From DATDOR01 sp035512695 (GTDB lineage Bacteria > Chloroflexota > Anaerolineae > Anaerolineales > JABWBV01), in the NCBI GenBank assembly GCA_035512695.1, contig DATKDL010000234.1, positions 1-55,428 of the forward strand: a stretch of DNA of 55,428 nucleotides, in the 5' to 3' direction. This document shows positions 1 to 8,075 of the stretch, one piece after another; positions within the stretch are counted from its first letter, which is position 1, and every line of letters starts with the position of its first letter. Under the pieces are notes generated by a model. That model was not told where the DNA came from. It did no database searches and worked only from the letters and a program-made list of their open reading frames with translations. The translations under genes and the position numbers were made by a program.

Positions 1-61
1 TGTTGGGGGCGGCTCCGCCGCAGCCGCCCCCAACATCGCCGCCCCAATTTTCGGGTCATCC
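1..61. repeat. Family A bipartite palindrome, copy 1 (cut by window edge)
   Basis: A perfect 14-bp inverted repeat (1-14 with 22-35, 7-nt loop) is followed by TCGCC, a short spacer and the outer motif AATTTTCGGGTCATCC. This is the right half of the frame seen in six other places here: GC-rich hairpin, TCGCC, 5-9 nt, then (G)AATTTTCGGATAGGTTC. The left half lies outside the window. It sits just upstream of the DUF5989 gene. Confidence 0.75.
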
Positions 62-83
62 TTTGGGACAAGGAAGAAAAAAA

Positions 84-266
84 ATGAGAAAATTCCTGCG
101 CAGCATGTCCGCCAATTTCAGCGTCGTCGGGGAACTGATGAGCTTTCTCTGGCAGCAGAAACTCTGGTGGATGATTCCGATGGTGGCGGTGCTGGTCCTG
201 CTTGGGCTGGTGATCGTCTTCGCTGCCTCATCCGGGATCGGGCCTTTCATTTATACGCTGTTCTGA
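84..266 (+). CDS. DUF5989 family small membrane protein
   Basis: This is a 60-residue protein with one predicted transmembrane helix (about residues 29-52, rich in W, I, V and L) and the conserved-looking segment LWQQKLWWMIPMV, ending in PFIYTLF. That pattern matches the DUF5989 family, which often occurs beside SxtJ-like proteins and carbamoyltransferases in glycan or natural-product loci; its function is unknown. The ATG at 84 was chosen because AGGAAG lies 7 bases upstream. The reading frame is open further upstream, but there it runs through the repeat. It heads the pyrrole/envelope cluster and is separated from the first carrier protein by a second palindrome. Confidence 0.75.
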   Translation: MRKFLRSMSANFSVVGELMSFLWQQKLWWMIPMVAVLVLLGLVIVFAASSGIGPFIYTLF

Positions 267-271
267 TTTAA

Positions 272-352
272 ACCGATCCGGAAATCAGTCCCGGCGATGA
301 TTTGGGCGCAGCCCGGCACCTGCGCCCCAATCATCGCCGGCCAGTTGGATCG
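272..352. repeat. Family A bipartite palindrome, copy 2
   Basis: Inner arms 291-310 and 321-340 (20 bp, one mismatch, 10-nt loop) begin and end with CCGGCGATGATT/AATCATCGCCGG. The outer left motif ACCGATCCGGAAAT (272-285) is nearly identical to the one at 38332. The outer right motif is degenerate (TTGGATCG, 345-352). The element fills most of the gap between the DUF5989 stop and the carrier protein. Confidence 0.7.
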
Positions 353-414
353 CAGTCTGGTTGGGATTGCGAGCGAATTTCAAGATCTAATTCGATTTGT
401 TCAAGGAGTTTATG

Positions 415-669
415 ATGGCATCACATGACGATATCAAGACCACGGTCAAGGGCTTTATCCTGGCGGAATTCCTGCCGGGTGAGGATCCGAACCTCTTCCA
501 GGACTCGACTCCGCTCGTGAGCGGAGGCATTCTCGATTCGCTGGCAACCCTGCGCCTGGTCTCGTTTTTACAGGAGCAGTTCGGTGTGGAGATCGAACCC
601 CACGAAATGACCACGGAGCACCTGGACACGCTGACTGCGATCACCGACCTGGTTGAGGCGAAGCTCTAG
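415..669 (+). CDS. Acyl/peptidyl carrier protein (first copy)
   Basis: This 84-residue carrier protein has the phosphopantetheine attachment motif GGILDSLATL, with Ser42 as the modified residue. It is the right length for a free-standing carrier with a four-helix fold. AAGGAG at 403-408 lies 6 bases before the ATG at 415; the in-frame ATG at 412 is only 3 bases away, so 415 is preferred. It lies 6 bp upstream of the adenylation enzyme and is probably translated with it. By position it is the likely partner that receives the activated amino acid, as PltL/CloN5 does in pyrrole pathways or DltC in D-alanylation. A close paralogue is encoded at 7672. Confidence 0.9.
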   Translation: MASHDDIKTTVKGFILAEFLPGEDPNLFQDSTPLVSGGILDSLATLRLVSFLQEQFGVEIEPHEMTTEHLDTLTAITDLVEAKL

Positions 670-675
670 GGTCGG

Positions 676-2238
676 ATGATGTATTCAGCAAACAGCCTGG
701 TCGAATACCTCGAGCATAGCGCCCGGGCCAGGCCGGAGGCGGTCGCGGCGGAGGAGCAGGGGGCCGGCGTGATCCGGTATCGCGAACTGGACGAGCTTTC
801 CGACCGGCTGCGGGATCGCCTGGTCGAGCTCGGCGTGGGGCGGGCGGACCGGGTCGGGATCTATCTGCACAAATCGATCGATTCGCTGGCATGTATTTTC
901 GGGATCCTGAAAACGGGTGCGGCCTACGTGCCGGTCGATCCGGGTGCGCCTGCCGCCCGCTGTGCGTACATCCTCGGCGACTGTGCGGTCAAGGTCGTCA
1001 TCGTCGAGCGAGATCTCGCCGGCGCGCTTCAAACTGAACTCGCCGATCTGGGCGCCGCGCCGGCGCTTGTCGAGCTGGCCGGCGTCGGCGGCGGTGGACC
1101 GCTCCGGGAAGCGCTGCGCAGCGCCTCCCCACCCGCCGAGACGGCCACTCCCCGGATCGAGGACCTGGCCTACATCCTGTACACCTCGGGGTCGACCGGA
1201 AAACCTAAAGGCGTCATGCTGACCCATCGGGCGGCGATCAGCTTTGTGGACTGGTGCTCGGAAGCTTTCCAGCCCGAACCTGACGACCGGTTCTCCTCTC
1301 ACGCCCCATTTCATTTCGACCTCTCGATCCTCGATCTTTACGTCCCGATCAAGCACGGCGCGACCGTCGTCCTGATCTCGGAAGAGATCGGCAAAGACCC
1401 GCTCCGGCTGGCCCCGCTGATCGCGGACAGCCGGATCACGGTCTGGTACTCGACCCCGTCGATCCTGAGCTTCCTGGCGCAGTTTGGCCGGATGCAGCGT
1501 TACGATTATTCGACCCTGCGGACGGTGCTGTTTGCCGGCGAGGTCTTCCCGGTCAAGCACCTGCGCCGGCTGAAGTCCCTGCTGCCGGAGCCGGAATATT
1601 ACAACCTGTACGGGCCGACCGAAACCAATGTTTGCACCTACCATCCCATCCCGGCTGTGATCCCGGATGACCGGGAGACGCCCTACCCGATCGGGAAGGC
1701 CTGTTCGCACTATCGCATCCGCGTGCTCGACGACGCCGGCAAGGAGGTCCCGGCCGGCGAGGAAGGCGAATTGTGCGGCTCCGGGCCGGGGGTGATGGAA
1801 GGCTACTGGAACCTCCCGGAACGGACGGCGATGGCCTTCCGGGTCGACGAATCCGGCGAGCGCTGGTACCGGACCGGCGATATTGTTGTGGAAGAGGACG
1901 ACGGCGTATACGTCTACCTCAGCCGCCGCGACCGGATGGTCAAGAAGCGGGGCTACCGGGTCGAGCTTGGGGAGATCGAATCCGGACTGTACCGCCATCC
2001 CGACGTCCGGGAAGCCGCCGTCATCGCCCAGCAGGACGATGACTTCGGCGTGCGGACGATCGCCTTTCTGAGCTGCAAGGGGGAGGAGCCTCCGTCGGTG
2101 CTGGAGCTCAAGCGCTTCTGCATGGAAAACCTCCCGAGCTATATGGTCCCCGATATCTTCCGGTTCCTGGCGGTGCTGCCCAAAACATCCACGGATAAGG
2201 TCGATTACCAGTCCCTGAAAGAACTTGCCGCGGGCTGA
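676..2238 (+). CDS. Stand-alone adenylation enzyme, probable L-prolyl-carrier protein ligase
   Basis: This 520-residue AMP-forming ligase has the A3 loop YTSGSTGKPKG (about 168-178), A5 NLYGPTE (about 311), A7 WYRTGD, A8 GYRVELGEIE and a C-terminal A10 lysine in KTSTDK. Asp215 in FDLS is the position that binds the alpha-amino group, so an amino acid substrate is expected. Aligned by eye to the GrsA Phe domain, the pocket residues are D-L-L-Y-L-A-L-V-C plus the A10 Lys. From memory this is the code of PltF/RedM/CloN4-type L-proline ligases. It would load proline onto the carrier at 415 or 7672. The start could be the ATG at 676 or 679. A DltA-like D-alanine ligase is the main alternative, but the code argues against it. 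Confidence 0.85.
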   Translation: MMYSANSLVEYLEHSARARPEAVAAEEQGAGVIRYRELDELSDRLRDRLVELGVGRADRVGIYLHKSIDSLACIFGILKTGAAYVPVDPGAPAARCAYILGDCAVKVVIVERDLAGALQTELADLGAAPALVELAGVGGGGPLREALRSASPPAETATPRIEDLAYILYTSGSTGKPKGVMLTHRAAISFVDWCSEAFQPEPDDRFSSHAPFHFDLSILDLYVPIKHGATVVLISEEIGKDPLRLAPLIADSRITVWYSTPSILSFLAQFGRMQRYDYSTLRTVLFAGEVFPVKHLRRLKSLLPEPEYYNLYGPTETNVCTYHPIPAVIPDDRETPYPIGKACSHYRIRVLDDAGKEVPAGEEGELCGSGPGVMEGYWNLPERTAMAFRVDESGERWYRTGDIVVEEDDGVYVYLSRRDRMVKKRGYRVELGEIESGLYRHPDVREAAVIAQQDDDFGVRTIAFLSCKGEEPPSVLELKRFCMENLPSYMVPDIFRFLAVLPKTSTDKVDYQSLKELAAG

Positions 2239-2251
2239 CTCATTTCCGAAT

Positions 2252-5164
2252 ATGCTGCGTGATCGATCTTTCCACCTGGCGGAACGAATCTTACCGCCCC
2301 TGGTCGTCCTGGCCGGGATCGTCATGGTCCTGGTATCGCTCGGCGGGGTGCGGCTCGGGCAGCCGCCTCCCGGGGACGGTCTCACCACAAACCAGTTTTT
2401 CCTGGTGCTGGCCGGGGTGGGGGTCGGGCTGCCCGGGCTCGTCTTCCTGCTGCCGGGGCGCGCGGGGCGGATCGCCGGGCTGGGCTTGCTGGGAGCCGGG
2501 GCCGTCGCGGCGGCTGCGGCCGCCGATCTGATCCTGGTCGGCGGGTTGGCGCCCCCCCCGATCCGTTTGGGGCTGATGCTGGTCTTTTTGGGGGCATTCA
2601 CCGGCTTGCGAATTGCCCGGGAGACGGCCGATGAAGGCTTAAAAACAGCATCGGTTGCGCTGTTTCGATTCGAAGTGCGCAGCGCGCTGCGTTTCGCTGC
2701 GATCGTGTTCCAGTTGGTGATCCTCCTCCTGGCCGTTCGGGCGTTCGAATTGGAAAGTTTGGTGTTTTACAGCAGCTTCTTTCCGACCGTTTTCTACGGT
2801 TTCCTGCTGCACGCGCTGCTGGCTCCGACCGACCGGCTGCCTTTCTTTTTATTCCTTTCTCTGGCCGCATTCATCGGTGTGCTGGGGATCGTCAACAGTC
2901 TCTGGCTCACCGGTGTTGTGATCGCTGCTGTCGGAATCGCCCACCTCCCGGCGTCTTTCCGGGTCCGGATGGCGTTGATCGGTTTGGGGCTGGCCGTCCT
3001 GATCGTCTCGCGTTTCGGATACATTCGGACCGTTCCGGAGATCGTCTGGCCGATCCTCGGTGCGGTCCTGATGTTCCGGTTCATCATCTACGTCTACGAT
3101 CTTAAACACAGCAAAAAATCGTTCGGGCTCTGGAGTTCGCTGTCGTATTTCTTCCTGCTGCCGAACGTCCTGTTTCCGTTCTTCCCGGTGATCGACCACA
3201 ATACGTTCGTCAGTTCGCACAACAAACAGGAGCGCTACGAGGCCTACCAGAGCGGAGCGATTTGGATCCTGCGCGGGATCGTCCACCTGCTGCTGTACCG
3301 GGCCGTTTATTATTATTTCGTGATCGCTCCCGGTGAGGTTGAGGGTCCGCTGGACCTGATCCGGTTTGCGTTCACGACTTTTCTGCTTTATCTACGGGTG
3401 TCCGGCCAGTTCCACCTGATCATCGGGATCCTGTATCTGTTCGGTTTCAGCCTGCCACGCACGAACGACAACTATCTGCTCTCCGCCAATTTCACCGATC
3501 TGTGGCGCCGGGTGAACATCTATTGGAAGGACTTCATGCAGAAGATCTTCTATTACCCGGCCTACACCTGGCTCACCCGCCGCGGGTTGACGGCCAGGCC
3601 CGCGCTGATCCTGACGACGGTCTACGTTTTCTTCTGGACCTGGTTCCTGCACGCGTGGTACTGGTTCTGGCTGCGCGGGAGCTTCCTGCTGACCGCGAAC
3701 GACATCCTGTTCTGGACGATCCTGGCCGTCCTGGTCCTGGTGAATATCCTGAGAGAGCTGAAGACGCCGCGGGCGAGGACTCTCGGTTCGAAAACCCTGA
3801 GCCTGAAGGAGATCGCCGCGACAGGCATCAGAAACGCCGCCACGATCTCCTTTCTGACGTTTATCTGGACGCTTTGGACCAGTCCGACGCTGGGTGAATG
3901 GGCCGGCCTGTGGTCCCTGGCGCTGACCCCTCGGAATCTGGGCGTCCTGGCGCTGGGTTATGCCGGGGTGGTCGGTGTCTTTATTGCGATCAACTGGGTC
4001 AACGTCCGGCTGAAGGCGCGGGTGCGGCCGCTTTTTGTGGACGGGCCGGTTGGCCGGCGGGCGTTGGTCCATGCCGCGGTCGCTGTGGCCATCCTGCTCG
4101 CCGGGACGCCGGCAGTCTTGCAGCGCATCGGCGGCCGTCCCGCGGCGCTGCTTGCGGATATGTCGGAAGCGCGCCTGAACGACGCCGATGCCAATCTGCT
4201 GCTGCGCGGCTATTATGAGGACTTGATCAGCGTCAGCCGGTTCAACACCGAGCTGTGGGAGCTGTATTCCAGGCGGCCGACCGATTGGCCCGCGCTTCAT
4301 GCGACCGAAGGCGCCGACCTGACGGATGATTTCGAGATCGTGGCGCTGAACCCTTCGGTCAGCTACATGTTCCACGGGGCGCAGTTCTCCACCAATTCCT
4401 GGGGGATGCGCGACCGGGAATACGATCTCGTCCCGCCGCCGGGCGCATTCCGGACGGTCCTGGTCGGGCCTTCGTTCGTGATGGGCTCGGGGGTGGCGAA
4501 CGAGGAGGTCTTTGAAGCATTGGTGGAGCGTCGCCTCAACGAGGACTTCGGCGGTGGCGCCCACACCGGGTACGAGATCCTGAACTTCGCCGTGGCCGGT
4601 CATTCCGCGCTGCAGCAGCTGTACGTCTACGAATTCAGGGCGCTGGACTTCCAGCCCGACGCCCTCTTCTACGTCGGGCACCAGCTTGAGGAGACGATCC
4701 TCGTCCGAAACCTGGTCAGCCGCCTGATCAGCGGATCCGAGATCCCTTACGAATATCTGCGCGAGATCGCCGCCCGCGCCGGCGTGGAGGTCGGGATGAC
4801 GCAGCAGGAGGCCGAGAGTCTGCTGGCGCCGTTCGGGACCGAGCTTGTGGTGTGGACCTACGCGCGCCTTGCAGCGCTTTCAGAAGCGCACGGGATCCTT
4901 CCCATCTGGGTCTATATGCCGACCCTCGAGGTTCCAAATTCGGTCGAAGAGCAGGCCAGGCTGACCGAGATCGCCGAGGGGGCGGGCTTGATTGTCGTGG
5001 ATCTATCGGGCGTGTATGCCGGGCACGACATCGGCAGCATTTCGGTGGCGCCCTGGGATCTGCACCCCAATCGCGAGGGCCATATTCTGATCGCAGAACA
5101 CCTCTACCGCGAGCTGGCGGATAACCCGGTGACCGCCGGGGCGTTCGGGATCGAGAACCCATGA
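2252..5164 (+). CDS. MBOAT O-acyltransferase fused to an SGNH-like domain
   Basis: This 970-residue polytopic membrane protein begins with about four helices, continues into an MBOAT domain, and ends in a soluble region of about 300 residues. The MBOAT part carries DLWRRVNIYWKDFMQ and a later FFWTWFLHAWYWFW, placing a His where the family has its invariant one. The C-terminal part resembles SGNH hydrolases: GPSFVMGSG with Ser741, NFAVAGHS, and DLHPNREGH with Asp936 and His938. MBOAT proteins move acyl groups from a carrier thioester onto an exported acceptor (DltB, AlgI). Here the donor would be a carrier protein of this cluster. The ATG at 2252 follows the ligase stop by 13 bases; no strong ribosome site is visible. 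Confidence 0.85.
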   Translation: MLRDRSFHLAERILPPLVVLAGIVMVLVSLGGVRLGQPPPGDGLTTNQFFLVLAGVGVGLPGLVFLLPGRAGRIAGLGLLGAGAVAAAAAADLILVGGLAPPPIRLGLMLVFLGAFTGLRIARETADEGLKTASVALFRFEVRSALRFAAIVFQLVILLLAVRAFELESLVFYSSFFPTVFYGFLLHALLAPTDRLPFFLFLSLAAFIGVLGIVNSLWLTGVVIAAVGIAHLPASFRVRMALIGLGLAVLIVSRFGYIRTVPEIVWPILGAVLMFRFIIYVYDLKHSKKSFGLWSSLSYFFLLPNVLFPFFPVIDHNTFVSSHNKQERYEAYQSGAIWILRGIVHLLLYRAVYYYFVIAPGEVEGPLDLIRFAFTTFLLYLRVSGQFHLIIGILYLFGFSLPRTNDNYLLSANFTDLWRRVNIYWKDFMQKIFYYPAYTWLTRRGLTARPALILTTVYVFFWTWFLHAWYWFWLRGSFLLTANDILFWTILAVLVLVNILRELKTPRARTLGSKTLSLKEIAATGIRNAATISFLTFIWTLWTSPTLGEWAGLWSLALTPRNLGVLALGYAGVVGVFIAINWVNVRLKARVRPLFVDGPVGRRALVHAAVAVAILLAGTPAVLQRIGGRPAALLADMSEARLNDADANLLLRGYYEDLISVSRFNTELWELYSRRPTDWPALHATEGADLTDDFEIVALNPSVSYMFHGAQFSTNSWGMRDREYDLVPPPGAFRTVLVGPSFVMGSGVANEEVFEALVERRLNEDFGGGAHTGYEILNFAVAGHSALQQLYVYEFRALDFQPDALFYVGHQLEETILVRNLVSRLISGSEIPYEYLREIAARAGVEVGMTQQEAESLLAPFGTELVVWTYARLAALSEAHGILPIWVYMPTLEVPNSVEEQARLTEIAEGAGLIVVDLSGVYAGHDIGSISVAPWDLHPNREGHILIAEHLYRELADNPVTAGAFGIENP

Positions 5165-6255
5165 GCGCATCCCGAGGGAAAGAAACCCGGTTGAAAATCC
5201 TGGTCGCCCTCGCCGGACCGCTGGTAATGCTGGCGCTGATCGAAGGTGCGGCCTTTCTGTGGGAGCGGGGCCAGGCGAACGGCCCCTATGCCTGGGAATT
5301 GGTCGCGTCGCGGCGCATCGAGCTGGTCGAATACCCGGACCCGGCGCCTGGGTACACGCTGATGGCCCCGGGGGAGCGCTATGAATGGGGCGGAATTGCG
5401 GTGGAGATCAATGCGTTGGGTCTGCGCAGCCCGGAAACGACCCGGGAAAAGCCCACCGGGACGCTCCGGATCCTGAACCTTGGCGACTCGATCGCGATGG
5501 GCTGGGGGGTCGCATACGAAGCCACCTATGGGCAGCTCATCGAAGGAGCTTTGTCCGCCGGGACAGGCCCGGAGACCCGGGTCGAAGTGATCAACGCCGG
5601 CGTTCCCGGATGGAACCTTGAAAACGAACTGGCCTATCTGCTCGCCGAGGGGTTGGCGTTCTCTCCCGATGCCGTCGTCCTGGATCTGACCCTCGTCAAC
5701 GATATTTATGGGCGCAGCGCGCTGGAACGGAACCCGCGGCCCGCCTGGATCGAATGGCTGCGCGCAAACACCTATCTCTATCCTTTCCTGAGCATCCAGA
5801 TGCAGTGGCTTGCGGCGCGCGCCGAAGGCCAGGACCGAATCCCGGTCATCGATCCCCCCACGGAGGCGCGCAGCTATTTTCCGCTCGATCCGGAGGCGGA
5901 AAAATGGGACGAGCTGTGGTCGCTGATCGTCGAGATGCACCTGGCCGCCTCCGGGGAGGGCGTCCCGCTCATCCTGGTCATGTTTCCGCTGGAGTACCAG
6001 GTCGTCGACCCGGATTTCGCGACGACCCCGCAGGAGGTCCTGCTGGACCGGGCCGCCGCCGCCGGGATACCGATCATCGATCTGCTGCCCGTCTTCCGGG
6101 AAGCCTGTGCCGGAAAACCGGGCGAGGCCTGCGAACTCGAAGACCGCTATTTGTTCGCCGATGTCTGGATGCACCCATCCGTGGAGGGGCACCGCCTCAC
6201 GGCTGAAGCCCTGCTGCCGGTACTGCTGGAGATTTTGGATTCGGCGCCGGAATAG
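5161..6255 (+). CDS. Membrane-anchored SGNH/GDSL hydrolase-like protein
   Basis: This 364-residue protein has an N-terminal hydrophobic segment (about 11-30) and an SGNH core: NLGDSIAMGWG with Ser110, NAGVPGWN as the glycine/asparagine block, and Asp334 and His338 in DVWMHPSVEGH. Its start overlaps the MBOAT stop by 4 bp (ATGA), so the two are translationally coupled. The pairing recalls DltB/DltD or AlgI/AlgJ-AlgX, where an SGNH-like protein assists or completes acyl transfer outside the membrane. It could be an acyltransferase or an esterase. The last four codons and the stop lie inside the left arm of the palindrome 6244-6319. Confidence 0.85.
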   Translation: MSASRGKETRLKILVALAGPLVMLALIEGAAFLWERGQANGPYAWELVASRRIELVEYPDPAPGYTLMAPGERYEWGGIAVEINALGLRSPETTREKPTGTLRILNLGDSIAMGWGVAYEATYGQLIEGALSAGTGPETRVEVINAGVPGWNLENELAYLLAEGLAFSPDAVVLDLTLVNDIYGRSALERNPRPAWIEWLRANTYLYPFLSIQMQWLAARAEGQDRIPVIDPPTEARSYFPLDPEAEKWDELWSLIVEMHLAASGEGVPLILVMFPLEYQVVDPDFATTPQEVLLDRAAAAGIPIIDLLPVFREACAGKPGEACELEDRYLFADVWMHPSVEGHRLTAEALLPVLLEILDSAPE

Positions 6256-6319
6256 AAGGGTAAATCGGGGCGGGTCGGCTGGGTTTCACTCGCCCCGATT
6301 TGCCCTTCTATTCCGGCGC
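6244..6319. terminator. Long hairpin overlapping the SGNH gene's 3' end
   Basis: Arms of 29 bp (6244-6272 and 6291-6319) differ at one position and flank an 18-nt loop. The left arm includes the final codons and TAG of the SGNH gene, so the right arm carries an inverted copy of that coding end. It may terminate or protect the mRNA. No T-run follows on the plus strand. Confidence 0.65.
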
Positions 6320-6342
6320 GGTATTGTGGAGACCAAGCGAAA

Positions 6343-7488
6343 ATGGACTTTTCATGGACCCCTGAACAGCTGGCATTTAAGAACACCGTCGTCGAGTTCG
6401 CCAAAAAGGAGCTCAACGAAGGCCTGATCGACCGGGATCACGCCGGGGAGATCTCGCTGGATAACTGGCGCAAGTGCGCCCGGCTGGGCATCCTCGGGCT
6501 GCCGATCCCCGCGGAATACGGCGGGATCGACGAAGACATCGTCACAACGATGCTGGTGATGGAGGGGCTCGGCTACGGCTGCCGGGACAACGGGCTGATC
6601 TTTGCGATGAACGCCCAGCTCTGGAGCGTCCAGATGCCGATCCTGCAGTTCGGGAGCGAGGACCAGAAACGCAAATACCTTCCGGGGTTGTGCAGCGGGG
6701 ATTTGATCGGGGCGCACGGTATGACGGAGCCGGGTTCCGGTTCGGATGCATACAGCCTGTCCACGCAGGCCAGGCGCGTGGAAGGCGGCTACGTCCTGAA
6801 TGGGACGAAGATGTTCGTCACCAACGCACCCTTTTGTGATATGGCCGTGATCTTTGCAACGGTCGATCCGTCCAGGGGGATCGCCGGCGTGACGGCCTTC
6901 GTGGTCGATGTCGGCACCGCGGGATTCACCGTCAGTCGGGAGCTGGACAAGATGGGTTTGCGGACCTCACCGATGGGCGAGCTGATCTTCCAGGACTGCT
7001 TCCTGCCCGAAGGGAACCGGCTTGGGAAGGAAGGCGCCGGGGTCACCATCTTTGCATCGTCCATGGAATGGGAGCGGGCCAGCATCCTGGGCAGCCACGT
7101 CGGCGCCATGGAGCGCCAGCTGGAGGAATGCATCCGCTACGCCCGCGAACGGAGGCAGTTCGGCCAGCAGATCGGCAAATTCCAATCCGTATCCAACCGC
7201 ATCGCGGACATGAAGGTGCGGCTGGAAACCGCCCGGCTGCTGCTTTACAAAGTCGCCTGGATGAAGCAATCGGGGAAGACGGCCGTGATAGAAGCCGCGG
7301 TTGCCAAGCTGTACTTGAGCGAGTGTTTCGTCCAATCCAGCCTGGATGCCATCCGAATCCACGGCGGATACGGCTATATGACCGAGTTCGAGATCGAGCG
7401 CGATCTGCGCGACTCGATCGGCGGGACGCTGTATTCCGGGACATCCGATATCCAGCGCGTCATCATCGCCCGGATGTTGGGGCTTTAG
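6343..7488 (+). CDS. Acyl-CoA dehydrogenase-fold flavoenzyme, probable prolyl-S-carrier oxidase
   Basis: This 381-residue protein has a complete acyl-CoA dehydrogenase fold, with MTEPGSGSDAYSL and the C-terminal RIHGGYGYMTEFEIERDLRD. At the usual MCAD catalytic Glu position (YEGT) it has Ser (LYSGTSDIQ). A Glu instead sits in SSMEWERA (Glu244), the helix-G position used by isovaleryl-CoA dehydrogenase and, as I recall, by the prolyl-S-PCP dehydrogenase PltE; the RDSIGGTLYSGTSD tail also resembles PltE. With the proline-type ligase upstream it would oxidise prolyl-S-carrier to pyrrolyl-2-carboxyl-S-carrier. A GGAG lies ahead of the ATG. An ordinary acyl-CoA role cannot be excluded. Confidence 0.85.
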   Translation: MDFSWTPEQLAFKNTVVEFAKKELNEGLIDRDHAGEISLDNWRKCARLGILGLPIPAEYGGIDEDIVTTMLVMEGLGYGCRDNGLIFAMNAQLWSVQMPILQFGSEDQKRKYLPGLCSGDLIGAHGMTEPGSGSDAYSLSTQARRVEGGYVLNGTKMFVTNAPFCDMAVIFATVDPSRGIAGVTAFVVDVGTAGFTVSRELDKMGLRTSPMGELIFQDCFLPEGNRLGKEGAGVTIFASSMEWERASILGSHVGAMERQLEECIRYARERRQFGQQIGKFQSVSNRIADMKVRLETARLLLYKVAWMKQSGKTAVIEAAVAKLYLSECFVQSSLDAIRIHGGYGYMTEFEIERDLRDSIGGTLYSGTSDIQRVIIARMLGL

Positions 7489-7491
7489 AAG

Positions 7492-7586
7492 CTACCCGAA
7501 AATTCAGAGGACGGGCGATTTTGGGAGCGGCTGCCGTTCCGCCGCCGCCGCTCCCAAAATCGCCCGTCCTCTGGTTTTTCGGGTAG
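7492..7586. repeat. Family A bipartite palindrome, copy 3
   Basis: This is the most complete copy: arms of 39 bp (7492-7530 and 7548-7586) with two mismatches and a 17-nt loop. The arms join the outer motif CTACCCGAAAATT, the spacer CAGAGGAC and the inner motif GGGCGATTTTGGGAGCGG into one continuous stem. It starts 3 bp after the dehydrogenase stop. A weak TACACT (7611-7616) just downstream could serve the second carrier protein. Confidence 0.85.
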
Positions 7587-7671
7587 GTGCCTGGCAGTTG
7601 GTGTTTGTGGTACACTCCAGCCGCACATTTTGCGCCCCATATCCATACCAGGAAGGAATGAAAAGATCCCC

Positions 7672-7914
7672 GTGGAAACACAATCCGTAATCGAAAAATT
7701 TATCCTTGAAGAACTCATGGTCGCGCCTCCCGGCACGAAGCTGGACCCAAACGAATCCCTGGTGTCCAGCGGCGTGATCGATTCGCTCGCCATCCTGCGC
7801 CTGATCACCTTCGTCGAAGAGACTTTCGGGGTGACGGTTGAGGATGACGAAGTGGTCCCCGAGAATTTCGAAACCGTCCATATCATCAAGGAATTTGTCG
7901 AGGCCAGGCAATAA
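7672..7914 (+). CDS. Acyl/peptidyl carrier protein (second copy)
   Basis: This is an 80-residue carrier protein with SSGVIDSLAILRL and Ser38 as the phosphopantetheine site. It shares the G-[IV]-[LI]-DSLA-x-LRL core with the protein at 415, so the two are paralogues. The GTG at 7672 gives the length that matches the first copy. The only strong ribosome site, AGGAAGG at 7650-7656, is 15 bases away, and it precedes an out-of-frame ATG (7658) that stops after ten codons, so the start is less certain than the gene. A second carrier parallels the CloN5/CloN1 pair, where pyrrole is passed from one carrier to another before transfer to a sugar. It lies between the dehydrogenase and the methyltransferase. 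Confidence 0.85.
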   Translation: METQSVIEKFILEELMVAPPGTKLDPNESLVSSGVIDSLAILRLITFVEETFGVTVEDDEVVPENFETVHIIKEFVEARQ

Positions 7915-7939
7915 ACGCACGGTCCGGCAAGACCCTGGC

Positions 7940-8031
7940 TTCCCCAAACAATCCGGAGGATGGGCGATTTTGGAGATGGCTGCGGAGCCGCAGCCGTCTC
8001 CAAAATCGCCGCCTCGATTTTTGGATCGGTT
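7940..8031. repeat. Family A bipartite palindrome, copy 4
   Basis: Inner arms 7963-7985 and 7988-8010 (23 bp, one mismatch) carry GGCGATTTTGGAGATGGC and its complement. The outer right motif GATTTTTGGATCGGTTC (8015-8031) is well kept; the outer left (AATCCGGAGGAT) is degenerate. It lies between the second carrier gene and the methyltransferase. Confidence 0.8.
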
Positions 8032-8075
8032 CAAAAAAGGGCAGGTAATACTCAGCCAGGGGGCGGAATGAGATC

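Noticed and set aside
685..2601. Long open reading frame on the minus strand opposite the adenylation enzyme
   Set aside because: High-GC codon bias keeps the antisense frame open. The protein has no recognisable domain and the plus strand encodes a full ligase with all motifs. The same applies to long antisense frames at 12529-14487, 31901-33757, 35797-38283 and 38742-40334.
7658..7690. ATG start at 7658 for the second carrier protein
   Set aside because: It has the best-spaced ribosome site but is out of frame and stops after ten codons. The carrier fold is in the frame starting at GTG 7672. A tiny leader peptide is possible but unsupported.
7492..8031. Insertion sequence bounded by two family A palindromes around the second carrier gene
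   Set aside because: Both copies are complete in themselves, no transposase lies between them, no target duplication is visible, and other copies occur singly.
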